In this document: positions 51,604-60,786 of the stretch, in pieces | Position numbering within the stretch: position 1 is the stretch's first letter | Layout of the letters: every line of letters begins with the position of its first letter | Assembly (NCBI GenBank): GCA_934692485.1 | Contig: CAKUTX010000001.1 | Coordinates: forward strand, 248,001 to 312,000 | Source: an uncultured Candidatus Melainabacteria bacterium | Lineage (GTDB): Bacteria; Cyanobacteriota; Vampirovibrionia; Gastranaerophilales; Gastranaerophilaceae | Reading direction: 5' to 3' | DNA length: 64,000 nucleotides | Notes under the pieces: model-generated | Told to the model about the DNA's origin: nothing | What the model saw: only the letters and a program-made list of their open reading frames with translations | Databases searched by the model: none | Position numbers and translations under genes: made by a program

Positions 51604-53895
51604 TTATGCTCTTTTTAATTCATAAACTCTGAATTCGCTGGCATCAAGTTTATCAAAATGCAATGTTGATGTTTCTGTGTCAAATGCCGCTGTTACAAAC
51701 TTGTCGTTATCAATATAATACTCTTTAATTATCGTATAATCGGTCGGCAAGTTTATTGTTTTGTCAAATACAGGATTTCCGTGCATGATTTCTGAATAAC
51801 TTTGGTTATTTTCGTCAAACATTGTTACGCGTTCGGTTGTGTACTTGCTGTTAGTGACAATTAAATAAGCTGTTTTTTCAGGAACTTTTGAAATTATCCA
51901 AGCCGCAAAACCATCGTCATCTTGAATGATTATTTGAGCTTCTCCATTATTGATAATTGAATTTTCTTTTACAAAACAATCTATTGCGTTGAATTTTTTG
52001 TAAAAATCATAATGATTTTCTCTCGGCATAGAAATTTCATCTCCGATAACCATCTCAATTCCTCGTTTTGTAAAACTTTCATCGCCATCAACATACAACA
52101 TCGGTCTTTGAGCAAATTTTCCACCAGGGAGAAATTTATATTTAAACCATTTGAAAAGAGCGCCTGTTTCGCTTAATTGGCCTGGGTATTGGTCAATACA
52201 TCTAAATTCTCCGTCTTGGTTGTTGTAAGTTTTTAGGATAGATAATTTTTCACCTTTTTTATAATTTACGTTGTAATTTGCAAGATGTTGGTTATCTTCC
52301 ATAATTTTTTCAGGAGTTTTTTCGGATTGTGAAACAATGTCGTTGCCCCAAAGCAAATCAAAACTCATATCTTTGTGGTATTCCTTAAGAAAATCATCCC
52401 AAAGCATATATTCTGCAAGAGTTCCAAAATAAGGAATTTTATTTTTCATTGTTCTGTTTAGTTTGCCAAGAACAACTCTTGGTGCTCTATAACTTATAGG
52501 TCGTCCATTGTTTTCTGAAACTTTATCAACGATGTGGTCGATATGGTCAACTCTAAATCCGTCAAAATTGTATTCTGCTTGAAGTTTTACCATATATTTT
52601 ATGAAATATTCTATAACGGGTTTGTTTAAAGTTCCGTTTTCTAAAAAGCAGAAATAATACGGGGTTTGACAATCAAGGTTAGCAAAGTTTGTAACATCTT
52701 CGCCTTTGTAGTCATAGTGTTTGAAAGTAGGATAACCGCCGCATTCACTCATTTTGTCGTAAATCGGAACACCTGCAGAACACCAAGCTCCTCCGGGAGC
52801 TGGCCATAATCCATCTTTCATAAGTTCTTGTATCGCATCTATTTGTTTTGTAATGTCATCTTCCGTCAGTTTTTGATTTGGTTTAAAATCGTGAACTTTT
52901 GCTATGATTTCTTTTGCACGTTTTTCAAGTTTTATTTGATAATCTTTTTTCATCATAGCGTTGGACAATTTCTTTTTAGCTTCTGTCATCAGGCTGTCAA
53001 ACGTGTCATAGATATTCTTGAAATGAGAACTTAAATCTCCAGATGAACCGTTTTGAGATTCTCTGTAGATATTTTTTACAAGCTCAATATCTTCTTCTTC
53101 AAAAGATTCTGGCATGTTTTTTGCAATTCTTTCGATGTTTTCATCAAGTTCTTTATTTAATTTATTAATATCAAACCATCTGGCAATTTCAGGGTTAGCT
53201 AAAACGGCTTTTGAAAATCTGCCTGTTTGAGGCAAAATGTCGTAAATAACAGGGTGACCAGCAAGTTGAGAAAGCATAATGAAAGTTTTAACCTGTTCTT
53301 TTGCGTCCATTCCAGTAATTTTTGAGATATTTTCGTCATACAATTTTTCACTTATTTCGGAACTTTTTGGCAAATATGCACATCCAAATTCTCTTGGGTG
53401 AAAAGGAATAAGGTAAATTGTTGTGTTAAAAATTCCATTACTCAAATTCCCTGTAGGAAGAATTAATAACTGTCTTAGCCAGTCCATAAACTTTCCTGTT
53501 TCTTTGGTTTTATTTCCATCTCCAAGTCCTGCGAGATTTATAAGTTTAATATTGTGTCCTTCTTTTTGTATCCAAGATGAATTTTTAATTCCGTTTCTTG
53601 CCAATACGCTTATTTTGTTATTTGTGAATGAAAAATTTCCGTCTGCAAAAATGTTATTTGCTTCCCATTTTATTTCAAGCCCAAAAAGTATTTCTTCTGG
53701 AGAAAGTTCTTCCAACGCTTTTATGTATGGATATGTCAAATATCCGTAATGGTTAATCATTTTAGATAATTCAGCTTTTCTTTCGTCAGAAATATTAGAT
53801 GACGGATAAGCTTTTTTCAACGCGCTATATATTTCATTTAATCTAATATCTTTGTTTGGTTCATTATTCTTATTTCCAAAAAGAAAATTTAACAT
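51604..53895 (-). CDS. Divergent GH13-like alpha-glucan enzyme
   Basis: 763 aa from MLNFLFGNKN (GGGAG upstream). No signal peptide, so cytosolic. Barrel elements: LIPFHPREFG, GHPVIYDILPQTGR, YNFDGFRVDHIDH (nucleophile Asp450) and GTLAEYML (Glu495); near 560, NNQDGEF may hold the third acid as QD rather than HD. A ~150-residue helical insertion (~245-395, with EEEDIELVKNIYRE and coiled-coil character) separates the early barrel strands from the catalytic ones, which is unusual. The C-terminal beta domain is present. The reaction is unassigned; transfer or disproportionation of glycogen-derived chains is plausible with the GH57 enzyme nearby. Confidence 0.75.
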   Translation of the reverse strand: MLNFLFGNKNNEPNKDIRLNEIYSALKKAYPSSNISDERKAELSKMINHYGYLTYPYIKALEELSPEEILFGLEIKWEANNIFADGNFSFTNNKISVLARNGIKNSSWIQKEGHNIKLINLAGLGDGNKTKETGKFMDWLRQLLILPTGNLSNGIFNTTIYLIPFHPREFGCAYLPKSSEISEKLYDENISKITGMDAKEQVKTFIMLSQLAGHPVIYDILPQTGRFSKAVLANPEIARWFDINKLNKELDENIERIAKNMPESFEEEDIELVKNIYRESQNGSSGDLSSHFKNIYDTFDSLMTEAKKKLSNAMMKKDYQIKLEKRAKEIIAKVHDFKPNQKLTEDDITKQIDAIQELMKDGLWPAPGGAWCSAGVPIYDKMSECGGYPTFKHYDYKGEDVTNFANLDCQTPYYFCFLENGTLNKPVIEYFIKYMVKLQAEYNFDGFRVDHIDHIVDKVSENNGRPISYRAPRVVLGKLNRTMKNKIPYFGTLAEYMLWDDFLKEYHKDMSFDLLWGNDIVSQSEKTPEKIMEDNQHLANYNVNYKKGEKLSILKTYNNQDGEFRCIDQYPGQLSETGALFKWFKYKFLPGGKFAQRPMLYVDGDESFTKRGIEMVIGDEISMPRENHYDFYKKFNAIDCFVKENSIINNGEAQIIIQDDDGFAAWIISKVPEKTAYLIVTNSKYTTERVTMFDENNQSYSEIMHGNPVFDKTINLPTDYTIIKEYYIDNDKFVTAAFDTETSTLHFDKLDASEFRVYELKRA

Positions 53896-54009
53896 TTTTA
53901 TGCTCCCTTTACTCAATTTTGTATTAATATTATACCATGATAAAAATTATTTCATAATTTTAATGTTAATAATTAAAGCAATACCAATATCACCCGAGTG
54001 GCTAATGGT

Positions 54010-54039
54010 TTGAAAAGTTTTATTGTCATTAAATATAAT
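54010..54039 (+). promoter_or_regulatory. Response regulator promoter
   Basis: -35 TTGAAA (54010-54015), 18-nt spacer, -10 TATAAT (54034-54039). Confidence 0.6.
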
Positions 54040-54088
54040 TGTTATAAGCAATAAAAAAAGAAGCAATAGACGAAAGTGGGGTTAATAA

Positions 54089-54766
54089 ATGACGCAGAAA
54101 ACTACAAAAGCTATCAGTGTAATTATTGTAGAAGATTTTAAGCTTACAAGAGTAGGTTTGAGGTGCGCATTGAATGCCAACGAAGATATAGATGTCGTCG
54201 CTGAAGCAGAAGATGCTGTTGATGGGTTAAGTCTTATAGAAAGATATAAACCAGATATTGTTTTGATGGATTTAGGCCTTCCAGGAATGAATGGAATTGA
54301 GGCTATGGTAAAATGCAAAGAAAAGCATTTTGAATCAAAGATAATTGCATTAACATCTCATGACAGATGTGAAGAAGTTCTTGCTGCACTTAGTTCAGGG
54401 GCGAGCGCGTACTGTCTGAAAGATATTGACCCGACAAAACTTGCAGATGTTATCAGAGATGTTTCTACAGGTGTTTGCTGGATTGACCCGATGGTTGCTC
54501 AAATGACGTTGAATTCATTGCCAAAAGTAGATAATGTTGGTATTCTTCCAGATAAACATATGCCTGACGGTAGAGTCCCTTTAACAGAAAGAGAGTTTGA
54601 AGTTTTGAAACATCTTGTAATGGGTAAAAGTAATACAGAAATTGCAAAAGAATTGATTGTTAGCGTTCATACTGCAAAAGCGCATGTATGTTCAATTTTG
54701 CAAAAGATGTGCGTAAATGATAGAGTTCAAGCTGCAGTAAAAGCAGTTAAAGAAGGTATGGTCTAA
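54089..54766 (+). CDS. Orphan NarL/FixJ-type response regulator
   Basis: 225 aa. Receiver domain (10-125) with acidic pocket VED (14-16), phosphoacceptor Asp61 (LMDLGLPG), and the switch region TSHD...YCLKDID. A linker leads to a LuxR-type helix-turn-helix (~170-215): LTEREFEVLKHLVMGKSNTEIAKEL, then SVHTAKAHVCSILQKM. No histidine kinase is adjacent, so the partner is elsewhere. Targets unknown. Confidence 0.93.
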   Translation: MTQKTTKAISVIIVEDFKLTRVGLRCALNANEDIDVVAEAEDAVDGLSLIERYKPDIVLMDLGLPGMNGIEAMVKCKEKHFESKIIALTSHDRCEEVLAALSSGASAYCLKDIDPTKLADVIRDVSTGVCWIDPMVAQMTLNSLPKVDNVGILPDKHMPDGRVPLTEREFEVLKHLVMGKSNTEIAKELIVSVHTAKAHVCSILQKMCVNDRVQAAVKAVKEGMV

Positions 54767-54797
54767 TTTAGTAAAATAAAAAATAATAAGTACACAA

Positions 54798-54824
54798 AAA
54801 GGCTTTCACTATATGAAAGCCTTT
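54798..54824. terminator. Terminator of the response regulator gene
   Basis: AAAGGCTTTCA and TGAAAGCCTTT, 11-bp stem, 5-nt loop, A/T runs on both sides, so usable by both convergent genes. Confidence 0.85.
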
Positions 54825-54861
54825 AAATTTTTAATCAATTCAAGTTTTTTTGAAAAAACTT

Positions 54862-55362
54862 CTATAAGCCCAAAGCATATTTGTTGCTTACGGAAATCAT
54901 ATTCATTGCATTAAATATATTTTGTTGTGTATCTTGGATTGCATCTGCTCTTTCGGATATGCTTGCCAGTTGCGCCTGATAACCTTGTGCTGCAGATATT
55001 TTTGATTTATCTTTAGAATTCAACATTACTTGAATTTCTTTAGAAATATTATCAATAATGTCGTCCAGCGAATCGTTTGATGATACTGTTACGCCAACTG
55101 TTGATGCAAGACTTTTCGCTTCCGATAGAAGCTCTTGCTCTGATGAATTACCTCCTTGTTGTTGCTGTCCCGTGTTGTTCTGTTGCTTCGCAGCCTCCGC
55201 CTGCGCTATTAGTGTCTGTGCCTGTGCCTCGCTTGTAACCGTTGTCGGGTCAATTCCGAGGGCTTCTAATTTCTTTTTCGTCTCTGTGCTTAGTTCTTCA
55301 CTAGATTTGTGTGTTGAAATTGCTGCAGCTTGCGTGCTGCCAATAGAACTAATTGATGTCAT
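54862..55362 (-). CDS. Small Ser/Gln-rich helical protein
   Basis: 166 aa, unassigned. A Ser/Thr-rich head (MTSISSIGSTQAAAIST), a helical stretch with LEALGIDPTTVTSEAQAQTLI, a Gln/Asn/Gly linker (QQNNTGQQQQGGN), and a C-terminal helical domain ending in NIFNAMNMISVSNKYALGL. No signal peptide or membrane segment. The LEALGIDPTTV-SEAQA phrase looks like an SH3-less LysM-like or export-chaperone helix only superficially. Convergent with the response regulator gene. Confidence 0.6.
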   Translation of the reverse strand: MTSISSIGSTQAAAISTHKSSEELSTETKKKLEALGIDPTTVTSEAQAQTLIAQAEAAKQQNNTGQQQQGGNSSEQELLSEAKSLASTVGVTVSSNDSLDDIIDNISKEIQVMLNSKDKSKISAAQGYQAQLASISERADAIQDTQQNIFNAMNMISVSNKYALGL

Positions 55363-55543
55363 TCTTGTAGCCTCTAATCTTTTTTACTTTCTACTCCTTT
55401 TTAATGTTTTTATCCCGTTTGTCAATTTTTATTGATGAATTTTATATCGGAATTTTTCCTTAGAAACTTTAATTGTTTAAGCTTTAGTTTTACAAAACTT
55501 TACTATTTTAATGTTTGTGTTAATATTGTTATGGAGTTACATT

Positions 55544-56284
55544 ATGAAGAAGTTACTTATATTGAGTTTAACCATGTTAATTATGGCATCGAACGTTTAT
55601 GCAGCTTCGTATGTCAAAGTAGAACCGGATTTCTTACAACCAGCGCAAAGCAAAAGTTATGAGCAGGTTAATGAAACACTTGCGGTTATTTTCAGCAAGA
55701 TAAAGCCGCAAATAAAGACGGAAAAATATCCAAAATATTATCATGATTTCACATTGATTAAGGATGATGGAACTCAAAATAAGGCTTATCATTATGTGAA
55801 AAACGGAAATGCAGAATTAATTTATAATGCTGATTCAAATGAGTTAAAGTTTGTGTCATTTAGACGTCCAGAACTTATGAAATGTCGTATTATATATAGT
55901 TATCCAGAAGGTGAGCTGCATGCGGTTCAGATTTTTGTATCTGAGTCTGAATCATTTGTTTTTAGTCCAGACGGTAAATATGTTGATTACGCACCTTATG
56001 TAAAAGAAGTGCGAGAAAAAGTTATTAAAAACTGGAAGGTTCCGCCAAGAAAACAAATTGAAATTTTAGCAAAAGGTCAAAAAGATTTGCTTGTTCAAAT
56101 GGCAGTTACACTTGATAGAAACGGTAACGTAAAAAAATGTAGAATTTTAAAATCTTCAAAAATAAAGGTGTTGGAGGACAATGCCGGTTCTGCGGTAAAA
56201 TCTGCAGCTCCTTTTAGACCGTTTCCAAATAATTTCTTTAATGAAGAATTAGTTATAATATTGAATTTTAACTTCAGCTTGTAA
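55544..56284 (+). CDS. Exported TonB_C-like protein
   Basis: 246 aa from MKKLLILSLTM, GGAG 8 nt upstream. Signal peptide of ~20 residues ending SNVYA-A. The C-terminal ~85 residues (VREKVIKNWKVPPRKQ...LLVQMAVTLDRNGNVKKCRIL...AGSAVKSAAPFRPFP) match the TonB C-terminal/TolA-like fold: a helix, a strand with RNG, then a helix and PF. It lacks the long proline linker of true TonB. Likely a periplasmic partner of the neighbouring TonB-like operon, convergent with it and separated only by the stop codons. Confidence 0.78.
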   Translation: MKKLLILSLTMLIMASNVYAASYVKVEPDFLQPAQSKSYEQVNETLAVIFSKIKPQIKTEKYPKYYHDFTLIKDDGTQNKAYHYVKNGNAELIYNADSNELKFVSFRRPELMKCRIIYSYPEGELHAVQIFVSESESFVFSPDGKYVDYAPYVKEVREKVIKNWKVPPRKQIEILAKGQKDLLVQMAVTLDRNGNVKKCRILKSSKIKVLEDNAGSAVKSAAPFRPFPNNFFNEELVIILNFNFSL

Positions 56285-57217
56285 TTAGTGAATAGAAATT
56301 TCGTAATTACCGTAGTCTATTTTGACGTTCATTTGAATGGTTTGCCCATTGTATTCTTCCGGTGGTGTTTGAAATTTAGGAACGCTCATTAGCATATAAT
56401 AAACCGCATCATTTAATGCTTTATTTGAAGATTCTTTTGCAAATTTTCTGTTTATCAATTTCCCATCTTGGTTTACTGAAAATTGAACAGTGCATTCTCC
56501 AGCACCTGAAATACTTCCAACTGCTAGTTTTGAAAACAATGCTGCTCGTAGATTGTTTTTATATCTTTGCATCTCAGGACTGTTCGGGTTGTAGCTTGGA
56601 GTATTATAAATAGGTTTTTCATCAAGTTTTTTAGGACTGCTTGATACTCCAGTTTTAGCAGGTTTAGAGATTTGCTGTTTTGGTTGCGTATTTGGTTTTT
56701 GTGATGATTGAGTTTTAGGGGTGTAAGGCCTGTTTGTTTCAATTTTTTTAGGGGAAACAGGCGCAAAATTATTTGTATTAATATCAATTAGTTGATTTTT
56801 TTTTTGAATCCCTGAATAGGGTGTTGTATTAGAAATTTCTTCTCTTAATATGTCCAGTTGACTTTTTTCTGCTTGTGGTTGTTGCGTTTTCGGAGTATAA
56901 AGCGGAGTGTCATCCCATATTTTTTCAATGTCTGGGATTGCTTGCCGTGTTTGAGGTTTAGCCGCTTTTTGCTGTTTTGGCTGTTCAACATTATCTTTTG
57001 TATTTCCAATTGGGATTAGCCAAACAATAAGCGATAGCAATAAACAAATTCCTAAAAAGCTCCAAGACACAATTTCGGACTTTTGTTCAAGTGTCAGAGG
57101 TTGTTTTGGGGAAATGGTTAATTGTTTATCTTCAACAAAATCAAATGTATTGTTGCCGCAATCACAATAGGCAACTTTTTCTTTATATTTAGTTTTACAT
57201 TCTCTACAAATATACAT
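56285..57217 (-). CDS. TonB-like protein with an N-terminal zinc ribbon
   Basis: 310 aa. Residues 1-25 hold CRECKTKYKEKVAYCDCG, a CxxC...CxC zinc-ribbon-like knuckle facing the cytosol. One membrane helix follows (~52-71, SWSFLGICLLLSLIVWLIP), then a ~150-residue Pro/Gln/Lys-rich linker, then a TonB_C-like domain (AALFSKLAVGSISGAGECTVQFSVNQDGKLINRKF...SVPKFQTPPEEY). Zinc ribbon plus TonB fusion is unusual. Last gene of the six-gene VWA/FHA/TonB operon; starts 7 nt after the 59-aa ORF. Confidence 0.8.
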   Translation of the reverse strand: MYICRECKTKYKEKVAYCDCGNNTFDFVEDKQLTISPKQPLTLEQKSEIVSWSFLGICLLLSLIVWLIPIGNTKDNVEQPKQQKAAKPQTRQAIPDIEKIWDDTPLYTPKTQQPQAEKSQLDILREEISNTTPYSGIQKKNQLIDINTNNFAPVSPKKIETNRPYTPKTQSSQKPNTQPKQQISKPAKTGVSSSPKKLDEKPIYNTPSYNPNSPEMQRYKNNLRAALFSKLAVGSISGAGECTVQFSVNQDGKLINRKFAKESSNKALNDAVYYMLMSVPKFQTPPEEYNGQTIQMNVKIDYGNYEISIH

Positions 57218-57224
57218 AACAAGA

Positions 57225-57404
57225 TTATTCTAGCACAAAACTCCCAATGATGTACAGTACATAAACAATTAAAGGTATAATTATTCCCATTATAATTGCG
57301 ATTGCTGTTTGTCTTATTATATCATACTTTGCACGTCTTATTTTAAAATAAAATGGAGTTTCCAGAATGCATAAAATTATTCCACAGAAAATCTTTAATC
57401 CCAT
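57225..57404 (-). CDS. 59-aa two-helix membrane micropeptide in the TonB-like operon
   Basis: Starts MGLKIFCGIILCILETPFYF, a hydrophobic helix; a basic loop FKIRRAKYD; a second helix IAIIMGIIIPLIVYVLYIIG. AGAGGGC lies 8 nt before the ATG. The ATG overlaps the stop of the 46-aa ORF (TAATG), and the stop is 7 nt before the zinc-ribbon TonB gene. Coupling on both sides argues that it is real. Confidence 0.7.
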   Translation of the reverse strand: MGLKIFCGIILCILETPFYFKIRRAKYDIIRQTAIAIIMGIIIPLIVYVLYIIGSFVLE

Positions 57405-57544
57405 TATTTTGCCCTCTTATAAATAATGCTTTCAAGCTGAATAGTTTTGTGCATATGCGGTTTTAGTGTAATAATCACTGCGGTTGAAACGCTTAGTATT
57501 ACAAGTGCGATTATTGAAATTAAAATTATTTTTGTTCCGTTCAT
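57404..57544 (-). CDS. 46-aa single-pass membrane micropeptide in the TonB-like operon
   Basis: MNGTKIILISIIALVILSVS begins a single membrane helix (~5-27), followed by a basic tail ending SIIYKRAK. Its ATG overlaps the preceding TonB-like gene stop, and its stop overlaps the next ATG, both as TAATG. AAAGGATTAAG lies upstream. Confidence 0.7.
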   Translation of the reverse strand: MNGTKIILISIIALVILSVSTAVIITLKPHMHKTIQLESIIYKRAK

Positions 57545-58413
57545 TAGTACTTAATCCTTTCAAAATCTGCATAATCGTTTGGAGTGGAGTATCTTTCTTG
57601 AGTTCCGATTAAGAAAGCTCCGACAACTATTGTAGAAACCCTTTGTGTCCCTCGAGGAAAGTTCAAAATAGGTTTTTGCTGTAATCTTGCGATTGCAGGT
57701 TTTACGTTATTTCTTGCAACATCCATAAACTGAGGATTTGAACATTGAACTTTTATATTAGAGACATTCCCAAATTTATCGACAACGAATGTGAACATAA
57801 ACAGAGTTCCAAGTGGTGCGTAGTCAATGTCCGAATCTTTCATAATTTGGTTTTGAAGATTACTTCTCCACTTGTTCCAAGCGATAATTTCTTCTTGTTC
57901 TGTCATATAAGGGTTTTTGTGCCGAGCTGCCGTTTGTTGTTGCGGTTTTGGTTGAATTGTTTGTTGTTGTGTTCTTTGCTGTGGCCTTTGAGGAGGTGTT
58001 TGCTGGGTTTGTTTTGGAATTTCTTCTTGCTCTGATTGTCTTATGATTTTTTCTAAAAGCTCGATTTGAGATTTATCAGGTGAGTTTGAAGTCTGAGAAA
58101 TCCTCTTGGTTTGTGTAGATGGCTGAACTTTTTCCGACTGAATATACTTAGTTTTTTGAGGGGTTTGCTGATAATTATTATCAAAGAATACCTCTTGTTG
58201 CTGAACAGTATTTGTAGGTTGTTGAACTGTTTGCGATGTAGTCGGTCGTACAGACGTTGAAGTTGTCGTTGTTGTGAGAGTGTCACTAATTCTTGTCAGC
58301 TTAAAATCTGCATCTTCTATAATCATAGGATGGTGCATGTCAGGATGAAGTTTAATTGTACATATAGTAACAATTACAAAAGAAATTATTACTAATACTT
58401 TTAGAATATCCAT
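57544..58413 (-). CDS. TonB-like protein with Gln/Pro/Thr-rich linker
   Basis: 289 aa. N-terminal membrane anchor (~4-20, LKVLVIISFVIVTICTI), ~165-residue periplasmic low-complexity linker (TTTTTSTS, then repeated QQT/RPQQ), and a C-terminal TonB_C-like domain (AWNKWRSNLQNQIMK, then FMFTFVVDKFGNVSNIKVQ). The linker is Gln-rich rather than the EP/KP repeats of classical TonB. No ExbB, ExbD or TonB-dependent receptor is in the window. It lies 2 nt after the FHA-membrane gene. Confidence 0.82.
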   Translation of the reverse strand: MDILKVLVIISFVIVTICTIKLHPDMHHPMIIEDADFKLTRISDTLTTTTTSTSVRPTTSQTVQQPTNTVQQQEVFFDNNYQQTPQKTKYIQSEKVQPSTQTKRISQTSNSPDKSQIELLEKIIRQSEQEEIPKQTQQTPPQRPQQRTQQQTIQPKPQQQTAARHKNPYMTEQEEIIAWNKWRSNLQNQIMKDSDIDYAPLGTLFMFTFVVDKFGNVSNIKVQCSNPQFMDVARNNVKPAIARLQQKPILNFPRGTQRVSTIVVGAFLIGTQERYSTPNDYADFERIKY

Positions 58414-58415
58414 AA

Positions 58416-60032
58416 TTAATCTTTATCTACTTTAGAAAGTAATTCGTCACAAGCGTAAATATCGAACTTTGTTTGGCTCAACATTAATGTTTCTGCGATT
58501 AAAAGGGCAGTCGGAACTAAAGCTGCAATTAAGCTTAATCCGATACCTTGCATATCGCCGCCAATTTCAGTCATAAAGTATGAAACGTTCATCGCGAATT
58601 CAATGAAAATAATTGTGCAACCGATAGCAAGTGCGCGATTTTTCTCAGAATTTAATCTTCTAACACCTTCTAAACCGTAAATTGTAACTCCGTGGTGTTG
58701 ATAGTCTGAAAATCCGTCCTGTTTAATAACTTGGGAGCCTTGAACTTTTTTTGTGCAAAGAAATGCATTTACAAAAGAAAAGAACGCAAAAATAATCATA
58801 AATGTTGCCAAAGTCAAGAATACAGGACTAATTCTTAATCCAGAAATCCTTACCCAACCAGCAGCTTCAGGAAAACACATTGCCAAAGTGTTTGAAACAC
58901 CATAAGCCAAAAATGGGGCTGTTAAAATTCCAACAAATGTTTCTCCGAGCGATTTAAGCTGTAAATTAAACATTTTATCTTTAATATACTGAAGTTTCGA
59001 GTTGCTTAAACTGTTTATATATCTCTCAATCCACTGTCTGTAAGATTTTATAATACTTTCAAAGTCTTCTCTATATTCGTATTTGTCAAGAGTCATAGTC
59101 CATTCTGTGCCGTTACATTTGAAATATCCGCAAGATATAGCTAAAACAGCCATAATTCCTGAGAAAAAGAATGAAATGAAAACTGCAAAAGTCATAAAGT
59201 CATTCAAATTCATGTAATAAACCAGATTTACTGCATAAATACCGAGTACAAATATTAATGAAAAAATTAACATAAAACTCTGACCGAGTTTTGCAGATTT
59301 TGACATATCTTTTTGCACGTTACTTTGCAGGTATAAATAAATTCCCTGTTTTAGCAACAAACAAATTCCATAAATTAGAATAGTGTAAATTCCCCAAACT
59401 TTTATGTTTGTTGGCAGATGTAAAAAGTTTGCAGATTCTTTAATTTCTAACCCCATAAGGTAGTTTGAAACTCCAAAAGCACATACCATTGAACTGAAAA
59501 ACATTGCAATGTGTAGAAAAATACTTGTTTTAGAGTTTGTTGAAAGCTTTTGTTTCAAATCATTGATATGGAATGCGACTTGTTTAATGATTGCAACACG
59601 TGCATCTTCAAGGTCTTCTTTTTGTTTTTCGAGTTTTACTTTTGTTACAGCGTTAACGTCTTTTCCATACAAACCTTTTATATCTTCTTCCGTAAAATCT
59701 TCTTTTCCTATGGAAGTAACCGTTTTTATGCTTTTGGCAGGAGCAGTGTCTGCAATCAATTTTATAACTAAGAATTCATTACTATCGCCAAACATTAGTT
59801 TGCAAACGTTAGAAACTTCAACTTTTTTTATCGCTTGTCCTTTAAAAAGAACTTTTTCGCACTTAAAAGTGTTTATCACAGAACATCTGTTTTCTGCAGG
59901 TTTGTATTCCAGTGTTAATAATACATCGTATCCTGTGTTCAACACTACATCACAATTTGGATTTGTACCAACGGTGATAACGTCTTTGTTGAAAGTTTTT
60001 TCGCCTTTTGTTGTAGAAATTATTATAGTCAT
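58416..60032 (-). CDS. Multi-pass membrane protein with an FHA-like cytosolic domain
   Basis: 538 aa. Residues 1-95 resemble a forkhead-associated beta sandwich (ITVGTNPNCDVVLNTGYDVLL), but the phosphothreonine-binding Ser-Arg...His residues are not evident, so the phosphopeptide site looks degenerate. A charged linker and coiled coil (EKQKEDLEDARVAIIKQV) follow, then about eight membrane helices in two groups of four split by a ~65-residue soluble loop (TLDKYEYREDFESIIKSYRQWIERY). No transport signature is seen. Second gene of the operon, 14 nt after the VWA gene. Confidence 0.75.
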   Translation of the reverse strand: MTIIISTTKGEKTFNKDVITVGTNPNCDVVLNTGYDVLLTLEYKPAENRCSVINTFKCEKVLFKGQAIKKVEVSNVCKLMFGDSNEFLVIKLIADTAPAKSIKTVTSIGKEDFTEEDIKGLYGKDVNAVTKVKLEKQKEDLEDARVAIIKQVAFHINDLKQKLSTNSKTSIFLHIAMFFSSMVCAFGVSNYLMGLEIKESANFLHLPTNIKVWGIYTILIYGICLLLKQGIYLYLQSNVQKDMSKSAKLGQSFMLIFSLIFVLGIYAVNLVYYMNLNDFMTFAVFISFFFSGIMAVLAISCGYFKCNGTEWTMTLDKYEYREDFESIIKSYRQWIERYINSLSNSKLQYIKDKMFNLQLKSLGETFVGILTAPFLAYGVSNTLAMCFPEAAGWVRISGLRISPVFLTLATFMIIFAFFSFVNAFLCTKKVQGSQVIKQDGFSDYQHHGVTIYGLEGVRRLNSEKNRALAIGCTIIFIEFAMNVSYFMTEIGGDMQGIGLSLIAALVPTALLIAETLMLSQTKFDIYACDELLSKVDKD

Positions 60033-60046
60033 TAAGTTACCTCATT

Positions 60047-60721
60047 TTATCTGCCAATTGCGTGAAGAAATTTTCTAATAGATTTATCAGTGTTTTCTTT
60101 AGGTGCAACAATTAAATGTTCTTCTCCCAAGACTGGAGTCAATTTTTCTTTTACTAAATCTAATTTAGCCGGATGTGCATCCAAAAACATCATAGATATA
60201 TCAGGAGCATATTTTTGAACATTCTGAACGTTTTGTGAAATCGTATTCCAGTTAATTTGTTTTTCGATTGCTCCTTCGTTTTCCAAATCTCCAATTACAA
60301 CAACAGCTGGAATGTATCCACCTTTTTTCATTGTTAGAGCGTGCGAAAATGCTTTTTTAAGCCCTAAGCCGTATGCTGTGCCATAATCTTTTTGGTCATA
60401 TTTTGTAAAAGCATCCATTGATTTTGTGATAACACTTCCGTTCATTGGACTGCCTTCATATATTAAATATGCATCTTCCGATACTCTTAATATTTTAATT
60501 TGATCTTCAGGGTCAAGAAGATTACATATTTGTCTTAAAGTTTTTTTCTGCTCTGGTAAGTATTTTTGGTTAGAAGCTGATGAATCGATTACAAAAATCA
60601 CCGCAGCTGGATGAAAATCATCAACTTTAATATGTTTTAAACCGGACCAAACAAACTTTAATGCAACTGAAAATATAAGAACTACTAATCCTAGTGTAAT
60701 TAATTTCTTGTTTAATTTCAT
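60047..60721 (-). CDS. Membrane-anchored von Willebrand factor A domain protein
   Basis: 224 aa. An N-terminal membrane anchor (~8-26) is followed by a VWA domain with MIDAS motif FVIDSSAS (Asp46, Ser48, Ser50), a downstream GTAYGLGLKKAF threonine loop and VVVIGDLENEG carrying the third metal-site Asp. VWA domains bind metal-dependent protein ligands, often in membrane assemblies. It heads the operon. A good promoter lies upstream on the minus strand: TTGCTT, 17-nt spacer, TATATT. Confidence 0.87.
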   Translation of the reverse strand: MKLNKKLITLGLVVLIFSVALKFVWSGLKHIKVDDFHPAAVIFVIDSSASNQKYLPEQKKTLRQICNLLDPEDQIKILRVSEDAYLIYEGSPMNGSVITKSMDAFTKYDQKDYGTAYGLGLKKAFSHALTMKKGGYIPAVVVIGDLENEGAIEKQINWNTISQNVQNVQKYAPDISMMFLDAHPAKLDLVKEKLTPVLGEEHLIVAPKENTDKSIRKFLHAIGR

Positions 60722-60757
60722 ATATCCGCCTATTTCTATAATATTTTATGTAAACAA

Positions 60758-60786
60758 TATATCATATTTTTTGCTATTAAGCAATA
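60758..60786 (-). promoter_or_regulatory. Promoter of the VWA/FHA/TonB operon
   Basis: On the minus strand TTGCTT, 17 nt, TATATT. The divergent intergenic stretch also contains two ATGTAAACA sequences (60748-60756 and 60806-60814), possible operator half-sites. Confidence 0.5.
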
